Assembly (NCBI GenBank): GCA_019113825.1
Contig: DXGR01000140.1
Span: forward strand, 1 to 41,863
Length of the DNA: 41,863 nucleotides
Direction of reading: 5' to 3'
Origin: Candidatus Stackebrandtia excrementipullorum
GTDB lineage: Bacteria > Actinomycetota > Actinomycetes > Mycobacteriales > Micromonosporaceae
How positions within the stretch are numbered: position 1 is the first letter of the stretch; every line of letters starts with the position of its first letter. The position numbers were made by a program, and so were the translations under genes. The notes beneath the pieces are model-generated. The model had not been told where the DNA came from. It did not search any database and was given only the letters and a program-made list of their open reading frames with translations. Shown piece after piece: positions 7,452 to 16,347 of this stretch.

Positions 7452-10400
7452 TTAATCCTCCGACTGGCCCAGTTTCTGGCTGATCACCTGTGTCACGCCT
7501 GTTCGCATCGTGACGCCGTACAACGCGTCGGCGATCTCCATGGTGCGTTTCTGGTGGGTGATGACGAGCAGCTGCGACGTGTCGCGCAGCTGCTGCAACA
7601 AGGTCAACAGTCGACCGAGGTTGACGTCGTCGAGCGCCGCCTCCACCTCGTCCATCAGATAAAACGGACTGGGGCGGGCCCTGAAGATCGCGCACAACAG
7701 CGCGAGCGCCGTCAAGGATCGCTCGCCGCCCGACAGCAGAGACAACCGCTTGACCTTTTTGCCCGGTGGCCTCGCCTCGACTTCGATACCGGTAGTAAGC
7801 ATGTTGTCGGGCTCTGTGAGCACGAGCCGACCTTCCCCGCCGGGGAACACCACACCGAACACCTTCTCGAATTCGGCCGCGGTGTCGTAATAGGCCTCGG
7901 TAAAAACTTCGAGGATGCGGTCGTCGACGTCTTTGACCACCGTCATCAGGTCCTTGCGGGTTCGAGTCAGGTCCTCCAGCTGCTCGGCCAGGAACCGGTA
8001 TCGCTCCTCGAGCGCGGCGAACTCCTCCAATGCCAGCGGGTTGACTTTTCCGAGGAGTTTCAACTCGCGTTCGCCGCGCGCGGCACGTTTTTCCTGAACG
8101 GCTCGTTCAAAAGGTGAGGGCAGCGGCTCGGGATCGCCCGCCTGCTCGGCTTTCTGAATGTCGGCGGCGGCCGGGGGAACCGGTAGGTCCGGACCGTACT
8201 CCGTGATGAGGGTGTCCACATCGATGCCGAAGTCTTCGGCGGCTTTGGCCTCCAGCTGTTCGATGCGCAGGCGCTGTTCGGCACGAGCTACCTCGTCCCG
8301 ATGGACGGCACTGGTGAGGCGCTCCAATTCGGCGGAGAGGTCCCGGGCCCGTTTTCGCACGTTGGTGACCGCGGCCTCCCGTGCCGTCTTGGCATGTTGT
8401 GCGGCGTCACGTTCGGCGGCGGCCGTCTCCAGAGACACCGCAATCCGTTCGAGTGCGCGTTCCACGCCCTCCGCCACGTGTTCGGCGATGGCGGCCCCGC
8501 GTCGGCGCGCCGCTTTGCGAACGGCCGCGCGTTGGCGCGCCTGCCGTTCGGCCGCCGCCTGCCTGGTCAAGGCTTCGGCACGGCCCGACAATGCGGCGAC
8601 ACGTTCTTCTGCCGTGCGCACCGACAGCCGCGTCTCCATCTCGTTTTGACGTGCATGTTGCAGCGAGACCGCCAGAGAGTCCCGTTCGGCGGTGGACGGC
8701 TCGTCCTCCTCGGGGACGTCTTCGGCCAGCCGGAGCCTCTCCTCCAACTCGGCCAGGCCGGCAAGATCCTTGTCCCTGGATCGCTCGGCCTCCTGCTTCG
8801 CCGCCGACAGTCGAGACACCTCGCCCTCGGCCGAGGTCACCTTGGCTCCAAGTTCGGCGAGCAACCGAGCAGCCTCGTTGCGCTTGGTATCCAGTTCTTT
8901 ACGAGTGCCGGTGACGGTCGCCAACTCGGCTTTACGGGCGGATTCCTCCTCCCGCGCGCCTTCCAATTGCGCCTGGAGCTCCTCGGCTTTGGCCTGCGAT
9001 TCGGCACGACGGTCCCTCGCCTCGTCGACGGCGGCCTGCACCTCGATAAAGCTTTGAGACGCTGCAGAACCACCGCCGGCCCAGACGGCGCCCAGTACAT
9101 CGCCGTCGGTCGTGGCCGCAGTGAGCGTTGGATCGGCCGAAACGATGCGTTGTGCCTGTTCCACATCGGCGACGACCACCACATTATCCAGAGTTCGTTT
9201 CACCGCACCGGCCAGTTGAGAGGGCACGGTCACCAGGTCCAGAGCCCACCGGGCCCCCGGTGGTGCTTCACCACGTTGGGCTCCGTCCGGTTCGACCGTC
9301 GAGATCATCAGGTGCGCCTGTCCGGCGTCGTCGTCTTTCAACAGGCAAAGCGCAGCTGCCGCACCGGCCACGTCCTTGACCACCACCGCGTCGGCGAGAC
9401 GCCCCAGGGCAGCGGCCAACGCCGCCTCGAAACCGGGTTCAACGGTCAACATCGCCGCGACGCTGCCCAAAAGCCCGGGCACCCGATCTGTCCGGCCCAA
9501 CAATGCACCGGCTCCGTCCTTACGGCGCAGCCCCAGTGCCAGTGCCTCTTCTCGGGCACTCCACTGGCCGGCCTCGGCGTGCGCGGCCCGTTCGGCCGCG
9601 GCCAACTCCTTCACGCGGGCGGCAGCACGTTCCACCGCCTCGCTCGCGTTTCGGAGCCGTTCGGACAGGTCGAAGTCCCCCGCTTCGACGTCCTGTGAAT
9701 CGTCCTGTGCCACGGCAAGCTCGGCTTTAGCGGTCTCCGCCCGGTCGCGTGCTTCCTGAAGAGACGCGGCGACTCGGGCGATCTCGTCGGCGGCGGCTTG
9801 CGCGCGAGTGCGCAGCGCCCCTACCTCCCCGGTGAGTTTCGCCAGCCCTTCTCGGCGAGCTGCAACGGCCTTGACGGCGGCCACGACCGCCTGCTCGGCC
9901 TGTGCCAGAGACTCCTCGATCTCCTGACGCTGCTCGACCGCCGCCGCCAGTCGTTCCTGGTCGACGTCGAGTGCCTCGCGCAGTTCGATTTCCTGTTCAC
10001 GCACCCGTATCGCTTCGGCCTCAAGCTGTTCGGGGTCCCGGCTTGTACGTTCCTCGGCGGTCTCCTCACCGAGATAACGGATCCGCTCAGCGGCAAGTTG
10101 ACCGGTAGACCGCAGCCGTTCCTGAAGGGCCGACAACCGGTACCAGGTCTCCTGTGCTCGGTTCAGCGCAGGCGCATCGGCGGCCAGCTCGGCTTCCAAG
10201 GTGGTCAGCTGTTCGTCGACCTCGGCGTTCTCCGCTTCGACACGTTCACGTTTCGCCCTCGCGGAGTTCTCGTCGGCCATGTCCTTGGCCAGCGTGCCGC
10301 GCAGCTGCACCAGATCGTCGGCCAGGAGCCGCAGGCGAGCGTCTCGAAGATCGGCTTGGATGCCGGCGGCTCGCCGTGCCAGGTCGGCCTGCCGCCCCAG

Positions 10401-11012
10401 CGGTTTGAGCTGGCGCCGCAACTCGGCGGTCAGGTCGTTGAGACGGTTGAGATTGCCCTCCATGGCTTCAAGCTTCCGCAGCGCCTTTTCCTTGCGTTTG
10501 CGGTGTTTGAGGACTCCGGCGGCCTCCTCGATGAAGGCACGACGGTCCTCTGGCCGAGCGTGCAGATACGAGTCGAGTTTTCCCTGGCCCACCAGGACGT
10601 GCATTTCCCGGCCGATACCGGAGTCCGACAACAGCTCCTGAATGTCAAGGAGCCGACAACGATCACCGTTGATCTCGTATTCGCCTTCGCCGGAACGAAA
10701 CATGCGGCGGGTGATGGACACTTCGGAGTACTCGATCGGTAGAGCGCCATCCGAGTTGTCGATGGTCAGGGTGACCTCGGCGCGCCCCAAAGGTGCACGA
10801 CCGGTGGTACCGGCGAAGATGACGTCTTCCATCTTGCCGCCGCGGAGTGCCTTGGCGCCCTGCTCCCCCAGCACCCAGGCAATGGCGTCGACGACGTTGG
10901 ACTTCCCGGAACCGTTGGGGCCGACCACACAGGTGATGCCGGGTTCGAAACGCAACGTGGTCGCGGACGCGAAGGATTTGAACCCTTTCAGCGTCAGGCT
11001 TTTCAGATGCAC
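7452..11012 (-). CDS. smc: chromosome segregation ATPase SMC
   Basis: 1186-residue condensin subunit that organises and segregates the chromosome. The head begins MHLKSLTLKGFKSFASAT with Walker A GPNGSGKSN near residue 33. Two long coiled coils rich in Glu, Ala and Arg flank a hinge at about 490-660. The C-terminal head has the ABC signature LLSGGERSLTALALL (about 1092-1106) and Walker B YLMDEVEAALDD (about 1118-1129). Length is normal for bacterial SMC. It is transcribed toward ftsY, the order seen in Mycobacterium and Streptomyces. The ScpA/ScpB partners are not in this window. Confidence 0.98.
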   Translation of the reverse strand: MHLKSLTLKGFKSFASATTLRFEPGITCVVGPNGSGKSNVVDAIAWVLGEQGAKALRGGKMEDVIFAGTTGRAPLGRAEVTLTIDNSDGALPIEYSEVSITRRMFRSGEGEYEINGDRCRLLDIQELLSDSGIGREMHVLVGQGKLDSYLHARPEDRRAFIEEAAGVLKHRKRKEKALRKLEAMEGNLNRLNDLTAELRRQLKPLGRQADLARRAAGIQADLRDARLRLLADDLVQLRGTLAKDMADENSARAKRERVEAENAEVDEQLTTLEAELAADAPALNRAQETWYRLSALQERLRSTGQLAAERIRYLGEETAEERTSRDPEQLEAEAIRVREQEIELREALDVDQERLAAAVEQRQEIEESLAQAEQAVVAAVKAVAARREGLAKLTGEVGALRTRAQAAADEIARVAASLQEARDRAETAKAELAVAQDDSQDVEAGDFDLSERLRNASEAVERAAARVKELAAAERAAHAEAGQWSAREEALALGLRRKDGAGALLGRTDRVPGLLGSVAAMLTVEPGFEAALAAALGRLADAVVVKDVAGAAAALCLLKDDDAGQAHLMISTVEPDGAQRGEAPPGARWALDLVTVPSQLAGAVKRTLDNVVVVADVEQAQRIVSADPTLTAATTDGDVLGAVWAGGGSAASQSFIEVQAAVDEARDRRAESQAKAEELQAQLEGAREEESARKAELATVTGTRKELDTKRNEAARLLAELGAKVTSAEGEVSRLSAAKQEAERSRDKDLAGLAELEERLRLAEDVPEEDEPSTAERDSLAVSLQHARQNEMETRLSVRTAEERVAALSGRAEALTRQAAAERQARQRAAVRKAARRRGAAIAEHVAEGVERALERIAVSLETAAAERDAAQHAKTAREAAVTNVRKRARDLSAELERLTSAVHRDEVARAEQRLRIEQLEAKAAEDFGIDVDTLITEYGPDLPVPPAAADIQKAEQAGDPEPLPSPFERAVQEKRAARGERELKLLGKVNPLALEEFAALEERYRFLAEQLEDLTRTRKDLMTVVKDVDDRILEVFTEAYYDTAAEFEKVFGVVFPGGEGRLVLTEPDNMLTTGIEVEARPPGKKVKRLSLLSGGERSLTALALLCAIFRARPSPFYLMDEVEAALDDVNLGRLLTLLQQLRDTSQLLVITHQKRTMEIADALYGVTMRTGVTQVISQKLGQSED

Positions 11013-11157
11013 GCGCGCTCCCCCGCATACCGGTTGTTTCGCTGTCGAACAATAGGGCAGCCTACCGTCTGCCTGCAGAGACGTTCATGGGTTCACCCCG
11101 CACATCACACGTCCGCGCCGCCACGGTGACCGCTCGTGCACCTCCAGACACAACGAT

Positions 11158-11185
11158 GCGCGCCGACATTTCGTCGTCGGCGCGC
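11158..11185. terminator. GC-rich hairpin downstream of the small coiled-coil gene
   Basis: GCGCGCCGAC (11158-11167) pairs perfectly with GTCGGCGCGC (11176-11185) around an 8-nt loop. TTTT follows on the plus strand, while on the minus strand the tail is only weakly T-rich. It lies 18 nt past the stop of the 64-residue gene and upstream of smc, so it may end that minus-strand transcript. Confidence 0.5.
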
Positions 11186-11203
11186 TTTTGTGCGTGAGGG
11201 ACG

Positions 11204-11398
11204 TCAGGTCAAGGCCGGTTCCGACAACCGGGCGACCTCCTCGGTGGAAGCGAGCTCGGCACTGAGCCGGTCGTTCTCTGCGCGTAGCCTCGTCACCTCG
11301 AATTCAAGGCTTTGTACCTCGGCACGCAATCGGGTGACTTCATCGAGCATCCTGCGATCCGGTGTGTGCCCAACGTAGCCATAAAGGGCCTTCGCCAT
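11204..11398 (-). CDS. small conserved actinobacterial coiled-coil protein
   Basis: 64 residues beginning MAKALYGYVGHTPDRRMLDE, followed by a heptad-repeat helix (LRAEVQSLEFEVTRLRAEND) that should form a short coiled coil. From memory, proteins with the same MAKALYGxVG start and leucine-zipper-like tail are conserved across actinomycetes and have no assigned function. The start ATG at 11396-11398 has AAGGAGAAACC upstream, a good ribosome site. It is divergent from the CAP-domain gene and is the gene immediately upstream of smc on the minus strand. Confidence 0.7.
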   Translation of the reverse strand: MAKALYGYVGHTPDRRMLDEVTRLRAEVQSLEFEVTRLRAENDRLSAELASTEEVARLSEPALT

Positions 11399-11716
11399 GG
11401 TTTCTCCTTGCGAGCGCGTAGCTGAGGCGACGCTGGAGACGTGCCCCGCAGCTTCGCATGTGAATTGGAATTGTGTCGCCTCGACGAGTCGGTGGCTCCG
11501 GGCGATTCATGAGTGGCAGACGAATTAGTGCTTATCTGCGACATATTCATCTTCCGCCTCACAACTACTGTCGTCAAGTTTCCCAGACGGTGAGTTGCCC
11601 CCCATGGGCGGCCCGGGTACTCCCTCATCGGGACTACACAGGCAACTTTACCCCTTTCATGTCGATTTTCGCCGTAGGTTGAGTGATGAATTCGACAGGA
11701 CTATGCTGCCGGAGAT
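11399..11716. other. divergent intergenic region
   Basis: 318 nt between the divergent small coiled-coil gene and the CAP-domain gene; it must hold both promoters. AT-richer patches occur at 11520-11580 and 11640-11710. I see no clear operator, RNA gene or extra reading frame. Confidence 0.4.
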
Positions 11717-12454
11717 ATGGGTATCCATCGATCGAATGACCCTGCGAACTCAGACACGAGACGGCGCGTTGGCACGCACCGGGCCCCCACACAAGCACGC
11801 TGGCGTTGGATTCTGGGCATCGTGCTGCCCTTGGCGGTGTTGACGGGGGCGGGCATCGCGCTTGCGGAACTGCCCGACTCAAGCGACCCGCCCGTGGACA
11901 CCCACGGCGTCGGCGATACCCGGCCGTTGACCACCGACGACGGACCCTCTTCGGAACCGTCCGACTCGGCAATAGTTACTCAACCGGCCGAAACTCCCGA
12001 CTCGTCGCCATCGGAGTCGACGCCCAGCGACCCATCCGGTGAGGCCGGTGCAGACGAGGCCGACGGTGAGACAGACTCTCTGGCCGCCGAGGCCACCGCT
12101 CTCACCAACAGAGAACGGCAGGCGGCCGGGTGTACCGACGTCACAGAGAATGCACAGCTGGCGTCGGCGGCGACCGACCACTCGCGCGACATGGCCGACA
12201 ACGGATACTTCGACCACACCTCCCAGGACGGCAGGACCTTTGTCGATCGCGCCGTCAACGCCGGATACGAGGACGTGATGAGCGAGAACATCGCGAAGGG
12301 CTACCAGGACGCCGCATCGGTAATTCAAGGCTGGATGGATTCTCCCGGTCACCGGGAGAACCTGCTCAACTGTGAAGCCCAGGTGGTGGGCATCGGCGTG
12401 GCCCGCGACGCGGACGGCACCCTGTTGTGGACTCAGATGTTCGGCCGTCGGTGA
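11717..12454 (+). CDS. secreted or membrane-anchored CAP-domain (SCP/PR-1) protein
   Basis: 245 residues. A basic N-terminus is followed by one membrane segment (about 30-50). A long, acidic, Ser/Pro/Asp-rich linker (about 52-118) carries a C-terminal CAP domain (about 120-245) outside the cell. CAP landmarks are present: LTNRERQAAGC, SAATDHSRDMADNGYFDHTS, MSENIAKGY and WMDSPGHRENLLN with the conserved His and Glu. Two cysteines could form a disulphide. Bacterial CAP domains occur in sporulation and cell-surface proteins, but their activity is mostly unknown. GGAG lies very close to the ATG. The acid-rich linker resembles that of other exported proteins in this window. Confidence 0.87.
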   Translation: MGIHRSNDPANSDTRRRVGTHRAPTQARWRWILGIVLPLAVLTGAGIALAELPDSSDPPVDTHGVGDTRPLTTDDGPSSEPSDSAIVTQPAETPDSSPSESTPSDPSGEAGADEADGETDSLAAEATALTNRERQAAGCTDVTENAQLASAATDHSRDMADNGYFDHTSQDGRTFVDRAVNAGYEDVMSENIAKGYQDAASVIQGWMDSPGHRENLLNCEAQVVGIGVARDADGTLLWTQMFGRR

Positions 12455-12612
12455 CGTCCCGGCTTAACCCAACCGACGATTCACCGCGAGGACCCGGCAC
12501 CCCACGTGGTTGACCTGCACGGTTGTCGGACATCCGACTTCGACCTGGATCGTCGGCCCGAACGACGCGATCATGGAACTCCACATCTCATTCGACGATG
12601 TCGGAGGCTCAC

Positions 12613-13209
12613 ATGCTTGTGGTCCTGTACGACCCAGTGGGACGCATCGAAGCCGCGGTCGTCGCGGCCGTCTCCGACCGACGAACCCGTATACGGACGG
12701 TTCGCATCCCGCCGGCCCGAACGACCTGCGACCGCCTGTACATCATGGATCATCACCGCGCATGGAACCTGTTGGTCGGTGCAGGTCGTCACCGGCCTCG
12801 AATCCTCGCCGTCACCACCCGAGAAGACGGCCACGTCCTTAAAGAGGCGGTGGCGGTGGGGGCCGTCGGTCTCCTTTCCCGCCACCGCCTCGCCGAAACG
12901 CTCGACACCGCCCTTGATCGGATACGGCAGGGAGATCCGTACTACGACCATCTTCTCCTGTGGGCAACAGTGGGTACGCGAACCGGTCACGGCTTCGTGC
13001 CGCGGCAAAACCTCACCGCTCGCGAAGAAGAGGTGCTCGCCGGGATCGTCGCGGGGCATACGACCCGAGCAATGGCGCAGCATCTCGGCATCAGCGTGGC
13101 CACTGTTCGTTCCCACGTACACAAGGTGCTGACGAAGTTGGGCGTGCATTCACGTTTGGAGGCCGCGACGCTTGTCATGACCGGCTACAGCCGTCGACGA
13201 CGACACTGA
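12613..13209 (+). CDS. LuxR-type response-regulator-like transcription factor, orphan
   Basis: 198 residues. The N-terminal half resembles a receiver domain: LVVLYDPVG, then LYIMD at the usual phospho-acceptor place, then AVTT, and GLLSRHR where GYLLK is expected. The acidic pair on the first strand is reduced to one Asp and the conserved Lys is replaced by Arg, so normal phospho-control is doubtful. The C-terminal LuxR HTH is intact: LTAREEEVLAGIVAG, then ATVRSHVHKVLTKLGVHSR. ATG at 12613 is chosen because GGAGG lies 5 nt upstream; longer frames start without a ribosome site. No histidine kinase is adjacent. Targets cannot be inferred. Confidence 0.82.
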   Translation: MLVVLYDPVGRIEAAVVAAVSDRRTRIRTVRIPPARTTCDRLYIMDHHRAWNLLVGAGRHRPRILAVTTREDGHVLKEAVAVGAVGLLSRHRLAETLDTALDRIRQGDPYYDHLLLWATVGTRTGHGFVPRQNLTAREEEVLAGIVAGHTTRAMAQHLGISVATVRSHVHKVLTKLGVHSRLEAATLVMTGYSRRRRH

Positions 13210-13276
13210 TGCGAGGCGTCCCACTGCCCGGACACGATGTGGCTGAAGCGTGCACCCGATGAGTACCGTCGACGGC

Positions 13277-14119
13277 ATGCCTGAACTGCCCGAGGTGGAA
13301 TCGATCCGACGTGGTCTGCACACCTGGATCAGCGGACGCACCGTCACCGGCGTGGAAGTGCGTCATCCCCGCGCTGTGCGACGCCACCTGGCGGGCGCCG
13401 ACGACTTCGCAGCCCGGTTGACCGGCACCACTGTCACCGGCACTCATCGGCGCGGTAAATACCTCTGGCTGCAACTGGACTCCGGCGACACCCTGTTGTG
13501 TCACCTGGGGATGTCCGGGCAGCTGCTCATCAGCTCGCCGCAGGATCTCGACGGACCACACCTCAGAATCCGCTTCACCTGGGACCGGGGCGACCACGAG
13601 CTACGGTTCGTCGATCAACGCACCTTCGGTGAAATGCTCATCAGTCCGAACGGCGACGACGGCCCCGAACACATCACGCACATCGCGCCCGACGTGTTCG
13701 ATCCACGCTTCGATGTCAAAAAGTTCACGTTGGCCCTGCGTATGCGCCGAAGCCAACTCAAACGCGCACTCTTGGACCAGGCGCTGATATCGGGTGTCGG
13801 CAACATCTACGCCGACGAGGCGTTGTGGCGAGCACACATACACGGAGAACACCCCACGGACACCGTCAGCCCGCCCCAGGTTGAGGAGCTCGTTGAACAT
13901 CTCCGGGCGGTGTTTACCGAAGCATTGGCCGCCGGTGGCACCTCGTTCGACGCACTGTATGTACGCACCAACGGCGAATCCGGTTACTTCGATCGCTCTT
14001 TGGCCGTATACGGAAAACAGGGACAGCCGTGCCCACGATGCACAACACCGATCAAACGCGTGAAATTCACCAACCGGTCGTCGTTCTTCTGTCCGCGGTG
14101 TCAGCCGCCGACGGGATGA
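13277..14119 (+). CDS. mutM: formamidopyrimidine-DNA glycosylase (Fpg/MutM)
   Basis: 280-residue base-excision repair enzyme that removes 8-oxoguanine and formamidopyrimidines and then cuts the strand by beta,delta-elimination. The start must be ATG 13277, because the mature protein begins PELPEVE with catalytic Pro and Glu. The beta-hairpin Lys lies in [10 protein letters not shown]. The helix-two-turn-helix segment contains [14 protein letters not shown]-terminal CxxC...CxxC zinc finger (CPRC, then FFCPRCQ) is complete. In most actinobacteria mutM lies downstream of rnc on the same strand. Here it is turned round, and its stop codon directly abuts the rnc stop codon. Confidence 0.97.
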   Translation: MPELPEVESIRRGLHTWISGRTVTGVEVRHPRAVRRHLAGADDFAARLTGTTVTGTHRRGKYLWLQLDSGDTLLCHLGMSGQLLISSPQDLDGPHLRIRFTWDRGDHELRFVDQRTFGEMLISPNGDDGPEHITHIAPDVFDPRFDVKKFTLALRMRRSQLKRALLDQALISGVGNIYADEALWRAHIHGEHPTDTVSPPQVEELVEHLRAVFTEALAAGGTSFDALYVRTNGESGYFDRSLAVYGKQGQPCPRCTTPIKRVKFTNRSSFFCPRCQPPTG

Positions 14120-14869
14120 TCAACGTGCCGGTGGTGTTGCATTCCCCAACCGGTCGCTAATGGTCCGCCACGCCGCTTCGGCCGCGATCTGCTCGGCTTC
14201 CTTTTTGCTACCGCCGGTCCCTTCGCCGAACTCCTCGCCGCCGACAACCGCCCACGCGGTAAACCGCTTGGCGTGGTCGGGGCCGGTTTCGGAGATCCGG
14301 TAATCGGGGACCCCCAGGCCGGCACCGGAGGTCAGCTCCTGCAGACTCGTCTTCCAATCCAGAGCCGCGCCGCGCCGCGCCGCAACTTCCAGCAGCGGAT
14401 CGAACAGCCGGTGAACGACTTCGGCGGCGACGTCCATACCGTGCTGAAGGTAGATCGCGCCCAAGAGCGCCTCGACCGAGTCGGCCAAGATGCTGTTTTT
14501 GTCGCGACCGCCCGACGATTCCTCGCCCTTGCCCAACAACAGATGTGGACCAACGCCGCCGGGGCCCATGGAGCGAGCCACGCCGGCCAAAGCCCGCATG
14601 TTCACGACACTGGCTCGCAGACGAGCCAACTGGCCTTCCGGGAGGTCCGGGTAGTTGCGGTACAGCGTCGACGTCACGACCAGGCCGAGAACGGAGTCAC
14701 CGAGAAACTCCAGGCGCTCGTTCGTGGGAAGACCGCCCCGCTCATAGGCGTATGAACGGTGCGTCAAAGCCAACTGAAGAAGGTCGGCATCGATCACGAC
14801 GTCGAGCGCCGCGCGAAAATGCGCGACGCTGGCGTTGGCGTCGGGCGGTCCGCCCGACTCTTTTCGCAT
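14120..14869 (-). CDS. rnc: ribonuclease III
   Basis: 249-residue double-strand-specific endoribonuclease for rRNA maturation and mRNA turnover. The catalytic signature [12 protein letters not shown] is at 50-61, the second acidic site lies in [18 protein letters not shown], and a C-terminal dsRNA-binding domain (about 170-240) ends with [16 protein letters not shown]. The start ATG lies 22 nt after the rpmF stop, so rpmF and rnc are probably one transcript. The stop abuts that of mutM from the other strand. Confidence 0.98.
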   Translation of the reverse strand: MRKESGGPPDANASVAHFRAALDVVIDADLLQLALTHRSYAYERGGLPTNERLEFLGDSVLGLVVTSTLYRNYPDLPEGQLARLRASVVNMRALAGVARSMGPGGVGPHLLLGKGEESSGGRDKNSILADSVEALLGAIYLQHGMDVAAEVVHRLFDPLLEVAARRGAALDWKTSLQELTSGAGLGVPDYRISETGPDHAKRFTAWAVVGGEEFGEGTGGSKKEAEQIAAEAAWRTISDRLGNATPPAR

Positions 14870-14891
14870 GGTTGACCCTGGTTTCGCAGGA

Positions 14892-15065
14892 TCAGACGTC
14901 GAGGATCTGACGACCCTTGTACGTGCCGCATACGCCGCACGCGGTGTGAGGCAGTTTCGGCGACCGGCACTGTGAACATGCCGAGATCGTCACCGGGGCC
15001 GCCTTCCAGTTGGCACGGCGGCTACGCGTGTTGCTCCGTGACATACGGCGCTTGGGAACGGCCAC
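14892..15065 (-). CDS. rpmF: 50S ribosomal protein L32
   Basis: 57 residues from a GTG start (15063-15065) with GGAGAA upstream. It begins [20 protein letters not shown], the standard L32 N-terminus. It carries a zinc-binding set of four cysteines: CSQC, then CGVC. It ends GRQILDV. L32 sits near the peptidyl-transferase exit region of the large subunit. It lies in the usual DUF177-rpmF-rnc order. The four cysteines mark the zinc-containing form, so the gene may have a cysteine-free paralogue elsewhere (inference). Confidence 0.97.
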   Translation of the reverse strand: MAVPKRRMSRSNTRSRRANWKAAPVTISACSQCRSPKLPHTACGVCGTYKGRQILDV

Positions 15066-15130
15066 GTTTCTTCTCCGAATGCTCGTGGGTCTCTCGTCGG
15101 CACCAGCCGAACGACGAGACCTGGTCTTCA

Positions 15131-15164
15131 GTTACAGCAGTTTCTTAGTTACAGCAGTTTCTTC
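15131..15164. repeat. 17-bp tandem duplication over the DUF177 stop codon
   Basis: GTTACAGCAGTTTCTTA (15131-15147) is followed at once by GTTACAGCAGTTTCTTC (15148-15164), identical in 16 of 17 bases. On the minus strand each copy would encode the protein end KKLL plus a stop codon; only the first is used. It looks like a recent duplication by replication slippage. Confidence 0.9.
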
Positions 15165-15700
15165 AGTGCCGCCCACCGCGGGTCCATGACCTCGTGACCA
15201 TGGTCGTCGGGCAGCTCGTCCCATGTCGCACCACAATCGGGGCACAACCCGGGACAGTCGGGACGACACAGCGGCGTAGGCGGCATCGCGAACACCAGTG
15301 CATCCCGAATCGTGGGCTCCAAGTCGATCAACTCGCCCTGCAGCCGCATGACCTCGTCTTCATCGGTCGTCTCGGCGGTAGTGCTGTCCTCAAAGACGTA
15401 CAGCTCGTTCACGTCGACGACCAGTGTTTCCTCGATCGCTTTCAGGCACCGACCGCATTCGCCGGTTACCGGCGCTTTCACCGTTCCGGTAACGAGAATG
15501 CCTTCGGAGACCGCCGTCAGGTTAAGCCGTGCCTTCACGGTACTTCCCGCCGGGATCGCGATCATGTCCAAACCGAGGCGGTCGTCGATGTCGAGATCGG
15601 CCGACCACTCCTTGACCGTCCCGGGTGCCCGCGACATGGTGCGCGTGTCCGCGACCATGGGCGCTTTCGGATCCAGTGGAGGTGTCTTCTTCATCGTCAT
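15149..15700 (-). CDS. DUF177 (YceD-like) metal-binding protein
   Basis: 183 residues from ATG 15700; ATG 15694 is equally possible. A further in-frame TTG at 15793 overlaps the sepIVA stop but gives an atypical N-terminus. The family core is present: SADLDIDDRLGLDMIAIPAG, a CGRCLK motif and the C-terminal cysteine cluster CRPDCPGLCPDCG. YceD proteins are encoded beside rpmF in nearly all bacteria. They are linked to 23S rRNA or L32 metabolism, though their exact role is unsettled. A 16-bp palindrome lies just upstream, and a small duplication covers the stop codon. Confidence 0.9.
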   Translation of the reverse strand: MTMKKTPPLDPKAPMVADTRTMSRAPGTVKEWSADLDIDDRLGLDMIAIPAGSTVKARLNLTAVSEGILVTGTVKAPVTGECGRCLKAIEETLVVDVNELYVFEDSTTAETTDEDEVMRLQGELIDLEPTIRDALVFAMPPTPLCRPDCPGLCPDCGATWDELPDDHGHEVMDPRWAALKKLL

Positions 15701-15712
15701 CACTTCGCGTCT

Positions 15713-15728
15713 CGGCCTGTACAGGCCG
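15713..15728. promoter_or_regulatory. perfect 16-bp palindrome upstream of the DUF177-rpmF-rnc genes
   Basis: CGGCCTGTACAGGCCG reads the same on both strands. It lies 12 nt upstream of the DUF177 start, inside the 89-nt gap after sepIVA. An uninterrupted palindrome in this position suits a dimeric repressor site or an RNA hairpin near the ribosome site. No matching regulator can be named. Confidence 0.5.
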
Positions 15729-15789
15729 ACGTTAAAGGTTACCCGAACCGACCCCGACCCGTCGACCTGGGTCAAGGACGGGCGGTCGG

Positions 15790-16305
15790 TCAAATGGTGG
15801 GAAGCGGTTTGTCTTCCTCTTCCGCCGAGGCGGCGAACGAGCCGATCTCACGCAGCGCGTGCATCTTGTCCCGTCCCCGCTCCACGCCGGCCAGCGCACG
15901 CTGCAGGAACTGCTCGAAGTTAGCCAAAGTGGTATCGACGTACTCGTCGACCTCGTCGCGTAGCCGTTGGGCCTCGGCACGCGCTTCGGCGATGATCCGA
16001 TTACCTTCGTGTTCCGCCGAAACGGTCACCTCGTGAGCCGACACCAACCGAGCATGCTCGGTCTCGGCTTCGGCGACGATACGTTCCGACTCCCGCTGGC
16101 CCGCGTCGATGATCTTGTCACGCTCGGCCAGCATCGCATCGGCACGACGCAGCTCGCCGGGAAGTTCGGCTCGAAGCTCCTCGAGCATGGCGATCATTTC
16201 CGCGCGATCCACCTTGCAACTGCGCGACATGGGCACGGCCTTGGCGGTTTCGACGTACCCGACGATGTCTTCAATACGATCCAGTGGCCCCACCCGAAAC
16301 TCCAT
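15790..16305 (-). CDS. sepIVA: SepIVA-like DivIVA-domain septation protein
   Basis: 171 residues. The short N-terminal motif MEFRVGPLDRIEDIVGYVE and the patch VDRAEMIAMLEELR are followed by a long charged coiled coil (about 45-150) rich in Glu, Ala and Arg. This matches the mycobacterial SepIVA family (Rv2927c), a cytoplasmic DivIVA-domain protein needed for septum formation. Mtb has the same neighbours DUF177 and rnc. Such proteins are often mis-annotated as ATP synthase subunit b because of the coiled coil; there is no membrane segment here. It starts 42 nt after coaD, on the same strand. Confidence 0.85.
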   Translation of the reverse strand: MEFRVGPLDRIEDIVGYVETAKAVPMSRSCKVDRAEMIAMLEELRAELPGELRRADAMLAERDKIIDAGQRESERIVAEAETEHARLVSAHEVTVSAEHEGNRIIAEARAEAQRLRDEVDEYVDTTLANFEQFLQRALAGVERGRDKMHALREIGSFAASAEEEDKPLPTI

Positions 16306-16347
16306 TCATCCGCGTGTGACTCCAACGTCCCACCACAACATTCTGCG

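Noticed and set aside
8301-9698. Long plus-strand open frame inside smc
   Set aside because: Antisense shadow of the SMC coiled coil and hinge; no family features.
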